Below are positions 1 to 9,780 of a DNA stretch of 64,000 nucleotides, one piece after another. The stretch's first letter is position 1; every line of letters begins with the position of its first letter. The notes under the pieces are model-generated. The model was not told where the DNA came from. It ran no database searches and was given only the letters and a program-made list of their open reading frames with translations. Source of the stretch: Quercus robur (Eukaryota > Streptophyta > Magnoliopsida > Fagales > Fagaceae); assembly GCF_932294415.1 (NCBI RefSeq), contig NC_065537.1, forward strand, positions 620,001-684,000, given 5' to 3'. Position numbers and translations under genes: made by a program.

Positions 1-70
1 ATTGGACTAAGTAACAACTTGGCTAATTACCTAGGTTTAATCAATTGTTTAAGGGGTCTAAAAACCATCA
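1..70 (+). repeat. 3' tail of the 5' LTR of Sirevirus 1
   Basis: These bases match 5996-6065 and end in CA like the 3' LTR. The rest of this LTR and its target-site duplication lie upstream of the window. Confidence 0.9.
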
Positions 71-72
71 AG

Positions 73-84
73 TGGTATCAAAGC
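73..84 (+). other. Primer binding site of Sirevirus 1
   Basis: TGGTATCAAAGC follows the LTR end after two bases. It is complementary, with one change from TGGTATCAGAGC, to the 3' end of initiator methionine tRNA, the usual primer of plant copia elements. Confidence 0.85.
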
Positions 85-143
85 GGGTTGCTCTTTTGTT
101 GTTGATCCTTTGATCACTGAGCTGATCTTTGACCCCTGTTGTC

Positions 144-1706
144 ATGGAACACGGACACTCTCTAGTTATTCCTCCTCACTTTGATGGGAATAATTATGCT
201 TACTGGAAAGTAAGGATGAAAACTTTCCTGAAATCCATTGATGAGAGGGTATGGAACTCCGTTAAATACGGATGGGAGAAGCCCACTACTCCTGTTAGTG
301 AGTGGGAAACTTCTCAGAAAGAAGCAGCTTCGTTTAATAGCAAGACTATGAATGCGATTTTTAACGCTGTTTCTATGGAGGAATTTAAGAGAATCTCGAA
401 TGTTGAGATTGCTCATACTGCTTGGAATATCCTCCAGACTATGCATGAAGGCACAAAGGCTGTCAAAATAAACAAATTGCAGCAATTGACTTCTAAATTT
501 GAAAGCATTAGGATGTTTGATGATGAATCTTTTGATGAATTCTATGCTAAACTGAATGATATTGTTAATTCTGCTTTTAACTTGGGTGAAATCTATTATC
601 AACCTAAAATTGTTAGGAAGATTTTTAGATCTTTGACTGAAGACTTTAGACCTAAGGTGACTGCCATTACTGAAAGTAAGGATGTGGACTCCATCCTTGT
701 TGATGAGCTTGTAGGATCTCTTCAATCCTATGAGTTAAGGGTATGGCTGTAACCCTATTTGAAGTCTAAGGGTAAGGCTATGGCTGTAACCCTTAGTGAT
801 GGTGAAGTTTCTGATCAAGAGTCTGATTATGATGAGGATGGAAACTTCATTGCTTTCACTGCTACTGCTGTAGTTGATGAGAGCATATCTGTTGAAGAGA
901 ACCCTTCTGATGGGGAACTCTCTGAAGATGCAGATCTTACCGAGGCCTATAACAAATTTTGCAAAGTTGCTGCAAATGATGCTATGAATGTTGAATTTAG
1001 CCTGAAGAAAATTGAATCTCTTGAGCTTGAAATGAAAAATTTGCTTGTTAAATTGTTTGATGCTAATGATCTTTTGAACAATGTGAAAACTGAAAATATG
1101 CTTTTGCTTGATAAAGTTAAATCCTTGGAACTTGATTTATCTGTTGCTAGATCTGCTAGTTCTAAACTTGATCAAATGCTGAGTGTTCAAAAGTCGTCTT
1201 CTGACAAAACTGGTTTAGGTTATGTTGATAGCATTTGTGTGTCCGCTCCTCATTCCACTAAGTTTGTTCCTTCATCTTCTTCTTCTGAACCTTCAGTAAG
1301 TGAGATAGTGAGTGAAACTGTCAAACCCTCTGTGAGTGAGGTTGCTAAACCCTTAGAAGGTTCATCATCTAAGAAGATTAGGGTTGATCTGAAAGAATCT
1401 AAGCCTAAGAAGCCTACCCTATCTAAGGACAAGACACATGATAAACCTGCATGGGTTTGTTACTTTTGTGGAAAGACTGGACACATCCGTCCAAATTGCT
1501 ACAAGCTGCAAGCTGCTAAGAGAGCAAACAAACCAAAAGTATCTGTGCCTCAAGCACTTGATCCTATGATACTTATTGGTGATTTGGTAAAGACTTTAAA
1601 CCTTTATTCCAATCCTAGAGTTGGTAATCATTCTCAAGTGAATAAAAACTCCAATGCTCGTGGTGCATCTAAAAGGTTTTGGATACAAAAGACTCAACCT
1701 AACTGA
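144..1706 (+). pseudogene. gag: Sirevirus gag, interrupted by a stop and frameshift
   Basis: Gag forms the nucleocapsid that packages retrotransposon RNA. The first ATG is at 144. The first part, to 752, has the plant copia gag fold (UBN2/DUF4219 type; FDGNNYAYWKVRMKTFL near the start). The second part, 759-1706, is in another frame and contains an acidic linker, a predicted coiled-coil stretch and a CCHC zinc knuckle at 1458-1499 (CYFCGKTGHIRPNC). The break coincides with a 15-bp direct repeat (742-756 and 779-793, 37 bases apart), so a small local duplication probably shifted the frame and exposed TAA at 750. Downstream pol is missing. Confidence 0.85.
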
Positions 1707-3616
1707 GTCTTTCTGACATGGTCCTTGTGCTTCATTACTCTACCCTTTGTGACCATTGTTCTTTGGTTTTTGTCTTGTTTTTTTTGTTTCTAGGATTTGC
1801 ATAACATAACATTCATGCATTTCATTCTAGGTATTTTTTATTTTTATTAAAATAAAAAAAATAAATAAAAAAAGGAAGCACATTTTGTTTTGCACTATTC
1901 TTCTTGGTTTTTGAGAACAAGGTTGGTCAATTTATTTTCACATAACATGTCTTTTGTACCTTGTTTAGCTTTGATGAGCTTATTTATTGTACTTTACTAG
2001 TTGAAGATTTGTAGTGCATGTTGTGTGGGAAAGATGTATATGGTTTTTGATTACTATGTCTTAATCTTGAAGTCACATGTTTTTAAATGTTGGACTTGAA
2101 CTTTTAGAAAAATGAATAAATAACCATCTCACCACTGTTCACTAGCCAATCATGAACACCTTAGTGCATATCATAAGATTTTGTGCTCGAGAAAGTGTAG
2201 CACATGCACAAAAAGAACATAAAGTGAAGCCTCGGTTAAAGTGCTTAATTCTTAAAATCTAATTGGTGTGTACTATTAGGCTTGATGCCAAACTCACATA
2301 ACTTAAAATTGGAATGTATATTATGAGGCATAAATACAAGAAACTTACATGATTGCAAGCTTATGATCTAGGAGATGTGGGAGTTATATGATGTAACTCT
2401 TTAGGTGATAGTCTCTTTTAAATTCTTTGTGATGAATTTTGTAGACTTTGTGATTGATTGCTATTCACATATTACCTCACATGTATCTCAATTCTTTGCT
2501 AGTCGCACACACTACACAAGTTACTCTTTGCTAAACATTGTACATGTTATTGTGTGTGTTTATGGTCTGACCAACCAAGTTATTGCAATTACTTTGAATT
2601 ATGTGCAAACTAAATTTGTTGCTTAAAAATTTGTGGAGAATGCAAAAATTTTGTTTTTGGGAATTTTGGGCTTAAAATTCTTGATTTGAAAAACATACCA
2701 TCTCATACTCATGCATTTTTGTTCTTAAAATTCAATGTTTTGAGTCAAATCATCTTGTTTTTTCAAAAATTGTGTTTTTTCTCGAAAATGGTGAGTCTCT
2801 GCCTAATTCGATCGGTCCATTCTGTTTTTCGACCGATCGAAACTCGTGGATCAGGTTTTTTAAAAGGCAGAATTAGACTTTTTCAAAGTCACTTTTCAAA
2901 TAGTTTCTTGCTTTTCTCTCTCTCCGCGTTGGCTCTAGGCTCCACCATACATTTTTTTGTCGTTTTCCTTCAAGTTTTTTGCAAGGTTTTTGTCTTTGGA
3001 AGCCGGTAAGTCCCTTTTGCCCTTCTTTTTCAAGTTTATTTCTTTATTTCATGCATTTTCATGCATTCTCATGGGTATTTTCGGCCTTTCAAACATATTG
3101 GGGTTTTTGATGATTCGAGCCTATTCTTGTGAAATTGATCAATGGGTTTTTGTGCTATGATGTTATATTGATGTTCCCTATAGTTTAATTTGATCAATTT
3201 TGTGGTTTTTGAAAAATTGAAAATTCTAGGGTTTTGAATTTGATTCGAATTGGGGATTTTGTCAAATTGGCTTAAATTGATGAAATTGGCTTATCAAATT
3301 GATGTATTTGGTCATTATTTTTGTTATTATATCATGTGTAATGATCAATTCTCAATATTTTTCAAATTGATCAAGTGGTTTTCTAATTTTTGGGGTTTTT
3401 TGTGTTAAAAACCTTAATCTTCAAGCCAATTTTGTAATTTTAACCTTTTGACATAATTCACTGCATTAGAACATGCATCATGACATTTAAACTTGTTCAT
3501 GCATCATATAGATTTTGATTCTATATTTTGTTTTTGTGCTAACTTACAGTCTGCTCTTGGTTTTGTTTTGTGGTTTTTGTCCTTTCGCTCTGTGTTTTGA
3601 TCCTTATCTTAGCACC
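1707..3616 (+). other. Non-coding spacer of Sirevirus 1 where pol should be
   Basis: This AT-rich stretch holds no copia pol motif in any frame. Short open frames here look accidental. It contains CCGATCGAA and its inverse near 2808-2852, the same motif as in the LTR of this element. Confidence 0.6.
2806..2852. repeat. Inverted CCGATCGAA motif pair in the Sirevirus 1 interior
   Basis: TTCGATCGG and, about 25 bases on, CCGATCGAA face each other. The same core occurs twice at 5383-5424 in the 3' LTR, next to a CTCG/GCTC flank. Confidence 0.7.
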
Positions 3617-4696
3617 ATGCCTAGGAAAACTAGAGCTCATAGGACCACTTCCACTTCCTCTGAGTCTCCCACTAGAGTTGAGTTGTTTAAGAATGATAAG
3701 TGTAGAGAAGCCTATGATACTTTGAACTGTAAGCGTAAGATATGGTCTGAGCGAGCAGTTGTGTTAGATCAGCTTGATCCGGCCATTACGGCCAATTTTG
3801 AGTCTAGGGGTTGGTTGCCTCTCTTAGAGATAGATCATCCACCTCCAACCGCCCTGATTAGAGAGTTCTACTCGAACCTCTCTTGCCACGTCTATAATTC
3901 CAACACCTTAGTTAGGAGTTGGATACGAGGTGTAGAGTTCACCATTACCCCTCCAGTAGTGGCTGAGGCTCTTGGGGTGCCGGTTGTTCGGGATGCTGAC
4001 TATCCCTATGATGAGTCACCCTCTTTAGACGTTGTCATGTCTTACATCACTGGGTCATCTATCCAGTGGGGTTCTGATCCTCGGATCACGTCCGCTGAGC
4101 TTACCGAGACGGCCTATCTCTTCTTTAGGATTGCGTGTCATTCCTTGTGGCCTATCTCTCACTTCCACACCATCCCTTTAGAGCGATGTGTGTTTTTGTA
4201 CGCCTTTGCTTCTGGAGCGTCTATCAGTTTTCCTCACTTGTTCCTTCGTTCTTTGAATGAGGTTCATAGGAGTTCTGCCGTTGGGCATGCACTGATTCAT
4301 CCTATCTTCATTCATAGGATTTTGCTCTTCTTAGGTCTAGATGGTTTTCCGTCGGGTGAGCCTGTTCATGTGATTGCTCCCATGGGTGCCACCTTTCTTC
4401 GTCAGAGGGCTGCTCAGTTGAGAGTTGCTTCTCCTCGTACTAGAGGTGCGTCATTTAGTAGTGTTCCCCCTCCTCCCTCTTCTACAGGTACAGCTGCTAC
4501 TGAGACTTCAAGTGCTGCTGCTGATGCTGATGCTGATGTTCCTCGACCGACTGCTTCGGATGATTCAGACATTCGTCGCACGTTGGATCATGTCTTGACC
4601 GTTCAGGCGGCTCAAGGACAGATTTTGGTGGACGTGCTTGATGAGATCCGTGCCTTGCGTGTGGAGTTGGCGCAGTTTAGACCACCTTCCTTTTGA
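3617..4696 (+). CDS. Extra ORF of Sirevirus 1, putative plant transposon protein family
   Basis: This intact ORF of 359 residues lies between the lost pol and the 3' LTR, in the env-like position of Sireviruses. The frame is open upstream to 3515, adding 34 mostly hydrophobic residues, but the ATG at 3617 is preferred: it sits in a good context (AGCACCATGC) and the following MPRKTR matches the basic start of the equivalent protein at 33774. The core (KIWSERAVVLDQL, REFYSNLSCHVYNS, SWIRGVEFTI) resembles proteins annotated in plants as putative plant transposon protein, whose function is not established. The tail is rich in Ser, Pro and Ala and ends in a heptad-like helix. No membrane segment lies after residue 1, so an envelope role is not supported. 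Confidence 0.7.
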   Translation: MPRKTRAHRTTSTSSESPTRVELFKNDKCREAYDTLNCKRKIWSERAVVLDQLDPAITANFESRGWLPLLEIDHPPPTALIREFYSNLSCHVYNSNTLVRSWIRGVEFTITPPVVAEALGVPVVRDADYPYDESPSLDVVMSYITGSSIQWGSDPRITSAELTETAYLFFRIACHSLWPISHFHTIPLERCVFLYAFASGASISFPHLFLRSLNEVHRSSAVGHALIHPIFIHRILLFLGLDGFPSGEPVHVIAPMGATFLRQRAAQLRVASPRTRGASFSSVPPPPSSTGTAATETSSAAADADADVPRPTASDDSDIRRTLDHVLTVQAAQGQILVDVLDEIRALRVELAQFRPPSF

Positions 4697-4733
4697 TGAT
4701 GGATATCTTGTTTGCCCTTTGGCATTCCGTCAC

Positions 4734-5210
4734 AAAAAGGGGGAGTACTTTGTAGAGTTTTTTTGTTTTCAGGGGGAGTTTATTTAATTTTGGTTGGAGC
4801 TTGTGGAGTGTATAGATTGTATCTAGGTGCTTCACTGTGTACTTATGCATTTTTAGCTCTTACCTTGCTTTTGATGGGATATTCATGTTAGGGGGAGTTT
4901 TATGTTTTTGTTGGTACTTTATTTGTTTTCTTGTTTCAAACTGCTTATTGATTTATATTTATGAGGTATTCATTGATAGATGTCTTTATTTGTGTGTTGT
5001 TTGAAATCAAGAAGTTATTTTGTTTACTTGTATTATTTCCACACATGTGGTTATGCATTTTGATTCAATTGAGCTGCTGTCTACACTTGCAACTGATGGA
5101 TAGTAGTTAGGATTGAATTTGGTTTATGAGCATTATTTTGTAAAGGGCTTTTCATTTTGTAAACTTTGAGCTTTTAAGTTGTGTTTTGTCACGGATTGCC
5201 AAAGGGGGAG
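4734..5210 (+). repeat. Repeated polypurine tracts of Sirevirus 1
   Basis: GGGGGAG tracts occur at 4734-4745, 4771-4778, 4890-4897 and 5201-5210. The last lies two bases before the LTR and is the likely plus-strand primer. Multiple PPT copies are a described signature of Sirevirus 3' regions. Confidence 0.8.
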
Positions 5211-5212
5211 TT

Positions 5213-6065
5213 TGTTAGGTTCTAAAGTTTAGGATTTTATGTATTTAGAACTCTAATGTGTAATGTTGACAAACCATGATCAAAACAATGTGTTTAAAAG
5301 TGTTTTAAACTTAGCTCAAAGTTGTGTGTCAATGTAAAGTTGGAATCGAGTGAAAGCAAGAAGCACTGTGGCTTTCGGCCTGGCTCGATCGATCGAAGCT
5401 TAGGCTCAACCGATCGAAGCTCGGGCAGATTGCTTTTCTGCAGATTCGTCCAACTCAGCCCTATTTGTTTTAAAACATTTTTAGGGTTTCTTATTTGTCC
5501 TAAGTATAAAAGGCAAACCCTAGCCACGTTTTAGTATTGCTCATATTTGCGGTTTGTGTAAATCTCTTGTGAGATCTAGAGGAGCTTTCCTTTACACAAA
5601 CTTAGGGTTTTCAAGGAGGAGATAATTTCTACACCTTGATGATCGATTCAGTTGCTGCCACTGAAGCTTAAAGAATACACAAGCGGGTGTGCTTGTAGCT
5701 AGTAGGAGTTCAAGAAAGAAGGAGTCCGTGGATTCAGAGCTTGCACGTGGTCGTGTCAGTAAGTTCTACTGGTTGGTAGCAATAAGAAGTCGAGCGTGGG
5801 GGATTGTAAGTCTTATTGTATGAACTTCGATTCTTTCAAGATAGTGGATTCAAGTTTACCTTGAGGATAGCTAGGTCAAATCCTTCCCAGGTTTTTACCG
5901 GTTTGATTTCCTGGGTGATCATATCATTGTCTTATTTATTTTCCGCTGCTTTGCATGATTTGATCTTTTATATTGTGATAACCTAGACTTGTTTAATTGG
6001 ACTAAGTAACAACTTGGCTAATTACCTAGGTTTAATCAATTGTTTAAGGGGTCTAAAAACCATCA
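5213..6065 (+). repeat. 3' LTR of Sirevirus 1 (853 bp)
   Basis: The LTR starts with TGTTAGG just after the PPT and ends with CCATCA. A TATA box, TATAAAAG at 5505-5512, could drive transcription. The U3 part carries two copies of a GATCGAAGC motif (5383-5424). The following GAATT may be the target-site duplication, but the left flank is outside the window. Confidence 0.9.
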
Positions 6066-6330
6066 GAATTCATCTTCACTATCTAACACAAAAGAATAAA
6101 TGAAAACAAGACATGTTGGCTAACAGGCTAACAGCGTCCTAGATGTTACTATATGGCTATAACTCTCCGACTACTCATATCGAAACGTTGAAATTGATTA
6201 TGCAATTAAGCATTATCACATATTAAATTCATTTATCTAATGCTCTATATTAATTTAATGTTAACAGTTCATTTCTCTTCTTTAACTCATATTCATAAAA
6301 TTCACATCGGTTGGATTTTTCCATTAGAAG

Positions 6331-6338
6331 TATATAAA
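6331..6338 (+). promoter_or_regulatory. TATA box of SPH copy A
   Basis: TATATAAA lies 75 bases upstream of the ATG, giving a leader of about 45 bases. It is unchanged in copy B. Confidence 0.6.
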
Positions 6339-6405
6339 CGCATAATGCATGCACCAGAACAAGCACCGATACCACCTTAACCATTGGTGTCATCCTTAGT
6401 ACGAA

Positions 6406-6945
6406 ATGAACATGCGTGTCCTTGAGAATTTCAGTAAATTCACCTTTTTTCTCGTTTTTTTGCTCATATTTTTGCCCTCATCAAACGGTGGGTTCTTAAA
6501 TGGCTTAAAGAATGCTTGGGATAATCTGGTTGATGGTTTTCCAATCACAAGTACCATGCAGCTTACGTCTCATGTAAACCACCCTCTTTCTGTAGCTTGT
6601 GTGTTGGACGAAGGCATTCGGAAAGCGGCCATTATTAAACCAGGCCAGACATTTAGTTTCAAATTTCAAGAACGATCCGTGGAAAGAAACCACATGATGT
6701 GTTTCTTGTGGCACCGTGGTAAAAAAGAGTTAGGGTGGTTTTATCCATTATATTATGGCACAGGTCCGTGTAAGCATCTAGCTACTAATATCTGGTCCAA
6801 GGATAGAAAAATTTGTAAACGGAACCTTTATTCAAACCATGCTTTAGGTGCCGTCCGGTACAATGGAGAAACTGAAACATTCAAATATGAGCCGATCAAG
6901 GACAAATGGTGGACTGTTGTCTATCCGAGTACAAAGCCATTGTAA
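6406..6945 (+). CDS. S-protein homologue (plant self-incompatibility S1 family), copy A
   Basis: This single-exon gene encodes a 179-residue secreted protein of the SPH family. Poppy stigma S proteins are the founders; most plant SPH proteins have no known partner. Residues 1-28 form a signal peptide (FTFFLVFLLIFLPSSNG), and the mature part has the four cysteines typical of the family (VACVLD, MMCFLW, GPCKHL, RKICKR) and the WHRG-type strand. Length is normal for the family. A TATA box lies at 6331 and an AATAAA signal at 7007, so it may be expressed. The protein is identical to that at 19723. It sits just downstream of a Sirevirus 3' LTR, which could affect its expression. Confidence 0.9.
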   Translation: MNMRVLENFSKFTFFLVFLLIFLPSSNGGFLNGLKNAWDNLVDGFPITSTMQLTSHVNHPLSVACVLDEGIRKAAIIKPGQTFSFKFQERSVERNHMMCFLWHRGKKELGWFYPLYYGTGPCKHLATNIWSKDRKICKRNLYSNHALGAVRYNGETETFKYEPIKDKWWTVVYPSTKPL

Positions 6946-7006
6946 TCTATATATAAAAGTCCCAATCCTATGTGTGGGAAAGCAAAAATGAAGTTGAATT
7001 TATAGT

Positions 7007-7012
7007 AATAAA
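7007..7012 (+). terminator. Polyadenylation signal of SPH copy A
   Basis: AATAAA lies 61 bases after the stop codon. The same hexamer is at 20324-20329 in copy B. Confidence 0.5.
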
Positions 7013-8177
7013 TTATTACTGAGCTATATATGAATGAACCATTAACTACAAAGTAGAGAGAATCAATGTCGCAAACCCGCACACGCCGCACACCAGTATG
7101 ATAAAAAAAGAAAGAAAAAAAAAAAAAAAAAACAATGAGGTTGCATGATCTTTTATACCAATTAAGGTGATATACAGATTTGAAAAGCTGTTACCTACAC
7201 TCCGTTTATTTCAATATAAAATATTATTATCATTAAAGAAATTTTCAAATCTTTGGTGTAATGTTTCACAATTTCAAAAGCTTTTACACAAAAATTTTCA
7301 TTCAATTAAAAATATTATACAAGTTTAACCATATTTTACAAGTTAATAAATATCTGAAAATTGAAAAATATTTTACTTTCAAACAAATGGAGGGTTAGTC
7401 AAAACACTCAAAACTTAAAAATCTTAATAGCCGTAAAAGATTCTGTTGAATAAAATAACTATGGTTCATATAGACACGTACCTTTGGTAGAACGGATCAC
7501 CAAATTGCCGGATCTTGATCTTCGCTTGCTTTACTAACTCCTCACGATCACCTTTGTGGAACACCTCCAAGTTGCCGGAGAGGCTACTAGCGTCCCTCCT
7601 AATTTCCACGCTGCAAATCCTAGGGAACAGTAGATAGTGTCTCAGAGAGATGGCTTATTTTGATAGAGCACTGAAAAACTATACGTATGTTCACTCACTG
7701 TGACTATTCATCTGACTGATGTCATTAAATTCTAGTAGAACTCACCTTCTATCAGATATATGTTATCCTTAAAATTACTCGATTGTTAAGTTTAAATTAC
7801 TCCACTACTGATCTTGACAACTCATATCATTATCAGTTAGTTTAAATTTAAACTTACTTACTAGATAACCCATCTGGACGATCCATGGGCCATGGTTTAT
7901 GGGTTGGGTTAAACTAGCCCAATTTCTAACATCTCCCACTCATCCACACTAGGTACTACAGTCAGAACTATCTCATCTCAATCTCCTGTCCAATCCTCTC
8001 TTTATATAGAAAAATGGAGTGCGGGACTTGATGAGAAGGTGTAGGTTAGAAGTACTATATTAAATCACCATCTAAATTAACATAGTATATCACTCATAAT
8101 ATCTCGTCTATACCCTAGATTATTTTATCACACCCGACCAAGTTTCTTTAATCCCTCATGAGTTCAAAACTCAAAGC

Positions 8178-8596
8178 ACCACTTGATCCCATACCATATA
8201 ATATGCTCATGATTATGTTAAAAACAAATTCATCATAATCGCCCAAGCTATAAGTCATAACATAAATGGTGTGTTCTAAATAATCTTCCCCATAAACTCA
8301 TGTTAATTCATTCACACCTGATCGCTTTTCTAGACATGCTCCACAAGATCATATTATATCATGGCCTTGAGATGACATGCTAAAGTAGCGACGTCAAATA
8401 TTCACTTCTTGACATAGTTCTAGGTTGAAAAAGGGCACAAAATGGACCATGTAATGGTCGACTTGCTTTCTCTTTTGTTTTCTTTCTAATCTTTCTTTCT
8501 TTTCTTTTATCTCTCCATGTATTATTTTCCTCTACTCTTTCTTTTTCTTTTTCTTGCATTCCTCCTCCCTCCTTTTTTACTGTTCACGGCTACCCG
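8178..8596. other. Unassigned sequence between the duplication and CACTA element
   Basis: No ORF or match to another part of the window was seen. The last 130 bases are a CT-rich tract. Confidence 0.5.
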
Positions 8597-9355
8597 CACT
8601 ACAACAAAATGTATTTTTAGCGATGAAAATTAGTGAGGAAATATTTTTTGTCACTAAAAATACAGATTTAGTGACGAAATATGAATTTCGTCCCTAATAG
8701 TGAAAAAAAATATAACATTTAGCGACGAAAAATAAATTTCGTCACTATTGTGATCTAAAAAATGGGCGCCAGTGGAGGGAAATTTCAGCATGAGTATAAT
8801 TAATCTATAGCGACGAAATATTTCGTCACTAAAAGTTGAAATTTTTAGTGACAAAATATTTCGTCATTGTAGGTATTAGTGACGAAAATCCTTTCGTCGC
8901 TATAAGGAAGAATTAGCGACGAAACATATTCGTCACTAAAAATAATAATAGTTTTGCACTTATATATTTTTAGTGACGAAATCAAAATTCGTCACTAAAA
9001 GTATACTACAGCGACGAAAGTTAAATTTTGTCACTAAAAATGTTAACAAAAAATGGTTTCTTTAGTGACGAAAATAAAATTCGTCACTAAAAGTTTAACA
9101 AATTCTGGGTCCTTTTGTGACGAAACAGAAATTTGTCACTAAAAGTATGCTTTCGTCGCTAAAAATCTTAACAAAAAAATGGTTTCTTTATTGACGAAAC
9201 AGAAATTTGTCACTAGAAGTAGGAAACAGCGACGAAAGCATTTCGTCGCTATAAAGTTGTCTTTAGCGTCGCTATTGCCCACTTCTAGTGACGAATTTCT
9301 GTTTCGTCACAAAAGTGGTCTTTAGTGACGAAAACATTTCGTCGCTAAAATACCA
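8597..9355. repeat. Left subterminal repeats of the CACTA element
   Basis: About two dozen copies of (A/G)(C/T)GACGAAA and its complement TTTCGTC(A/G)CTA occur, many as facing pairs 8-20 bases apart. In En/Spm such motifs bind TNPA; binding here is inferred. Confidence 0.85.
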
Positions 9356-9481
9356 CTATAAATACTCCAAAACAAACCTAAGAAACCATTCACCCACTCA
9401 ACAAAACAAAAAACTCCCAAACCGTATATGAAGAGAAACCCACTCTCAAAAAAAAAAAGAAAAAAAAAAAAGAGAAACCCA

Positions 9482-9780
9482 AACAAAAAAAAATGCCGAT
9501 GAACCCAAACCGTTGCCGTTGCCGTTGCCATTGCCGTTGCTGTTGAAGAGTTGTTGTTGCCGTTGAAGCGTTGCAAAAGAAATACCGACGAACCCAAACC
9601 GTTTCCGTTGCCGTTGCGGTTGAAGCGTTGCCGTTGCCGATGAAGCGTCGCCATTGCCGTTGAAGCGTTGCTAAAGAAATACCGACGAACCCAAACCATT
9701 GCCGTTTCCGTTGCCGTTGTCGTTGAAGTGTTGTCGTTGCCGTTGACGTTGAAGTGTTGCCGTTGCCGTTGCCATTTGCG
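9482..9780. repeat. CCGTTG hexamer array in larger repeats of about 90 bp
   Basis: GTTGCC/GTTGAA hexamers are grouped in units that each begin with a CGA(C/T)GAACCCAAACC box (about 9500, 9585, 9684). The open frames across it are by-products of the repeat. Confidence 0.75.

Larger units (their letters stand above)
1..6065 (+). mobile_element. Sirevirus-type Ty1/copia retrotransposon 1, pol deleted, 5' end outside window
   Basis: The first 70 bases are repeated almost exactly at the end of the 3' LTR (5996-6065), so the window opens inside the 5' LTR. The order is LTR tail, Met-tRNA primer site, gag with a zinc knuckle, a long spacer, an extra ORF, several AGGGGGAG tracts and the 3' LTR. No protease, integrase, reverse transcriptase or RNase H motif lies between gag and the extra ORF, so pol has been lost. 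Gag is also interrupted, so the copy cannot move by itself. The Sirevirus assignment rests on the extra ORF after the pol position and on the repeated polypurine tracts known from that lineage. Confidence 0.85.
6066..8177. repeat. Segmental duplication, copy A (SPH gene and flanks)
   Basis: This segment matches 19385-21519 in the same orientation. From 6066 to 7405 the only difference seen is a 2-base indel near 6091. From 7406 to 8177 I count roughly 38 substitutions plus a 16-bp tandem duplication found only in copy B. The match stops after AACTCAAAGCA. Confidence 0.9.

Noticed and set aside
162-725. Minus-strand open frame of 187 codons
   Set aside because: It is the reverse of the recognised gag frame and has no motif.
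3515-3616. Hydrophobic N-terminal extension of the extra ORF as a signal peptide
   Set aside because: The ATG at 3617 has better context and aligns with the start in Sirevirus 2; the T-rich leader explains the hydrophobic translation.
9322-9699. Minus-strand frame of 125 codons in the CACTA element
   Set aside because: It follows the hexamer repeat and subterminal motifs; composition is repeat-driven.
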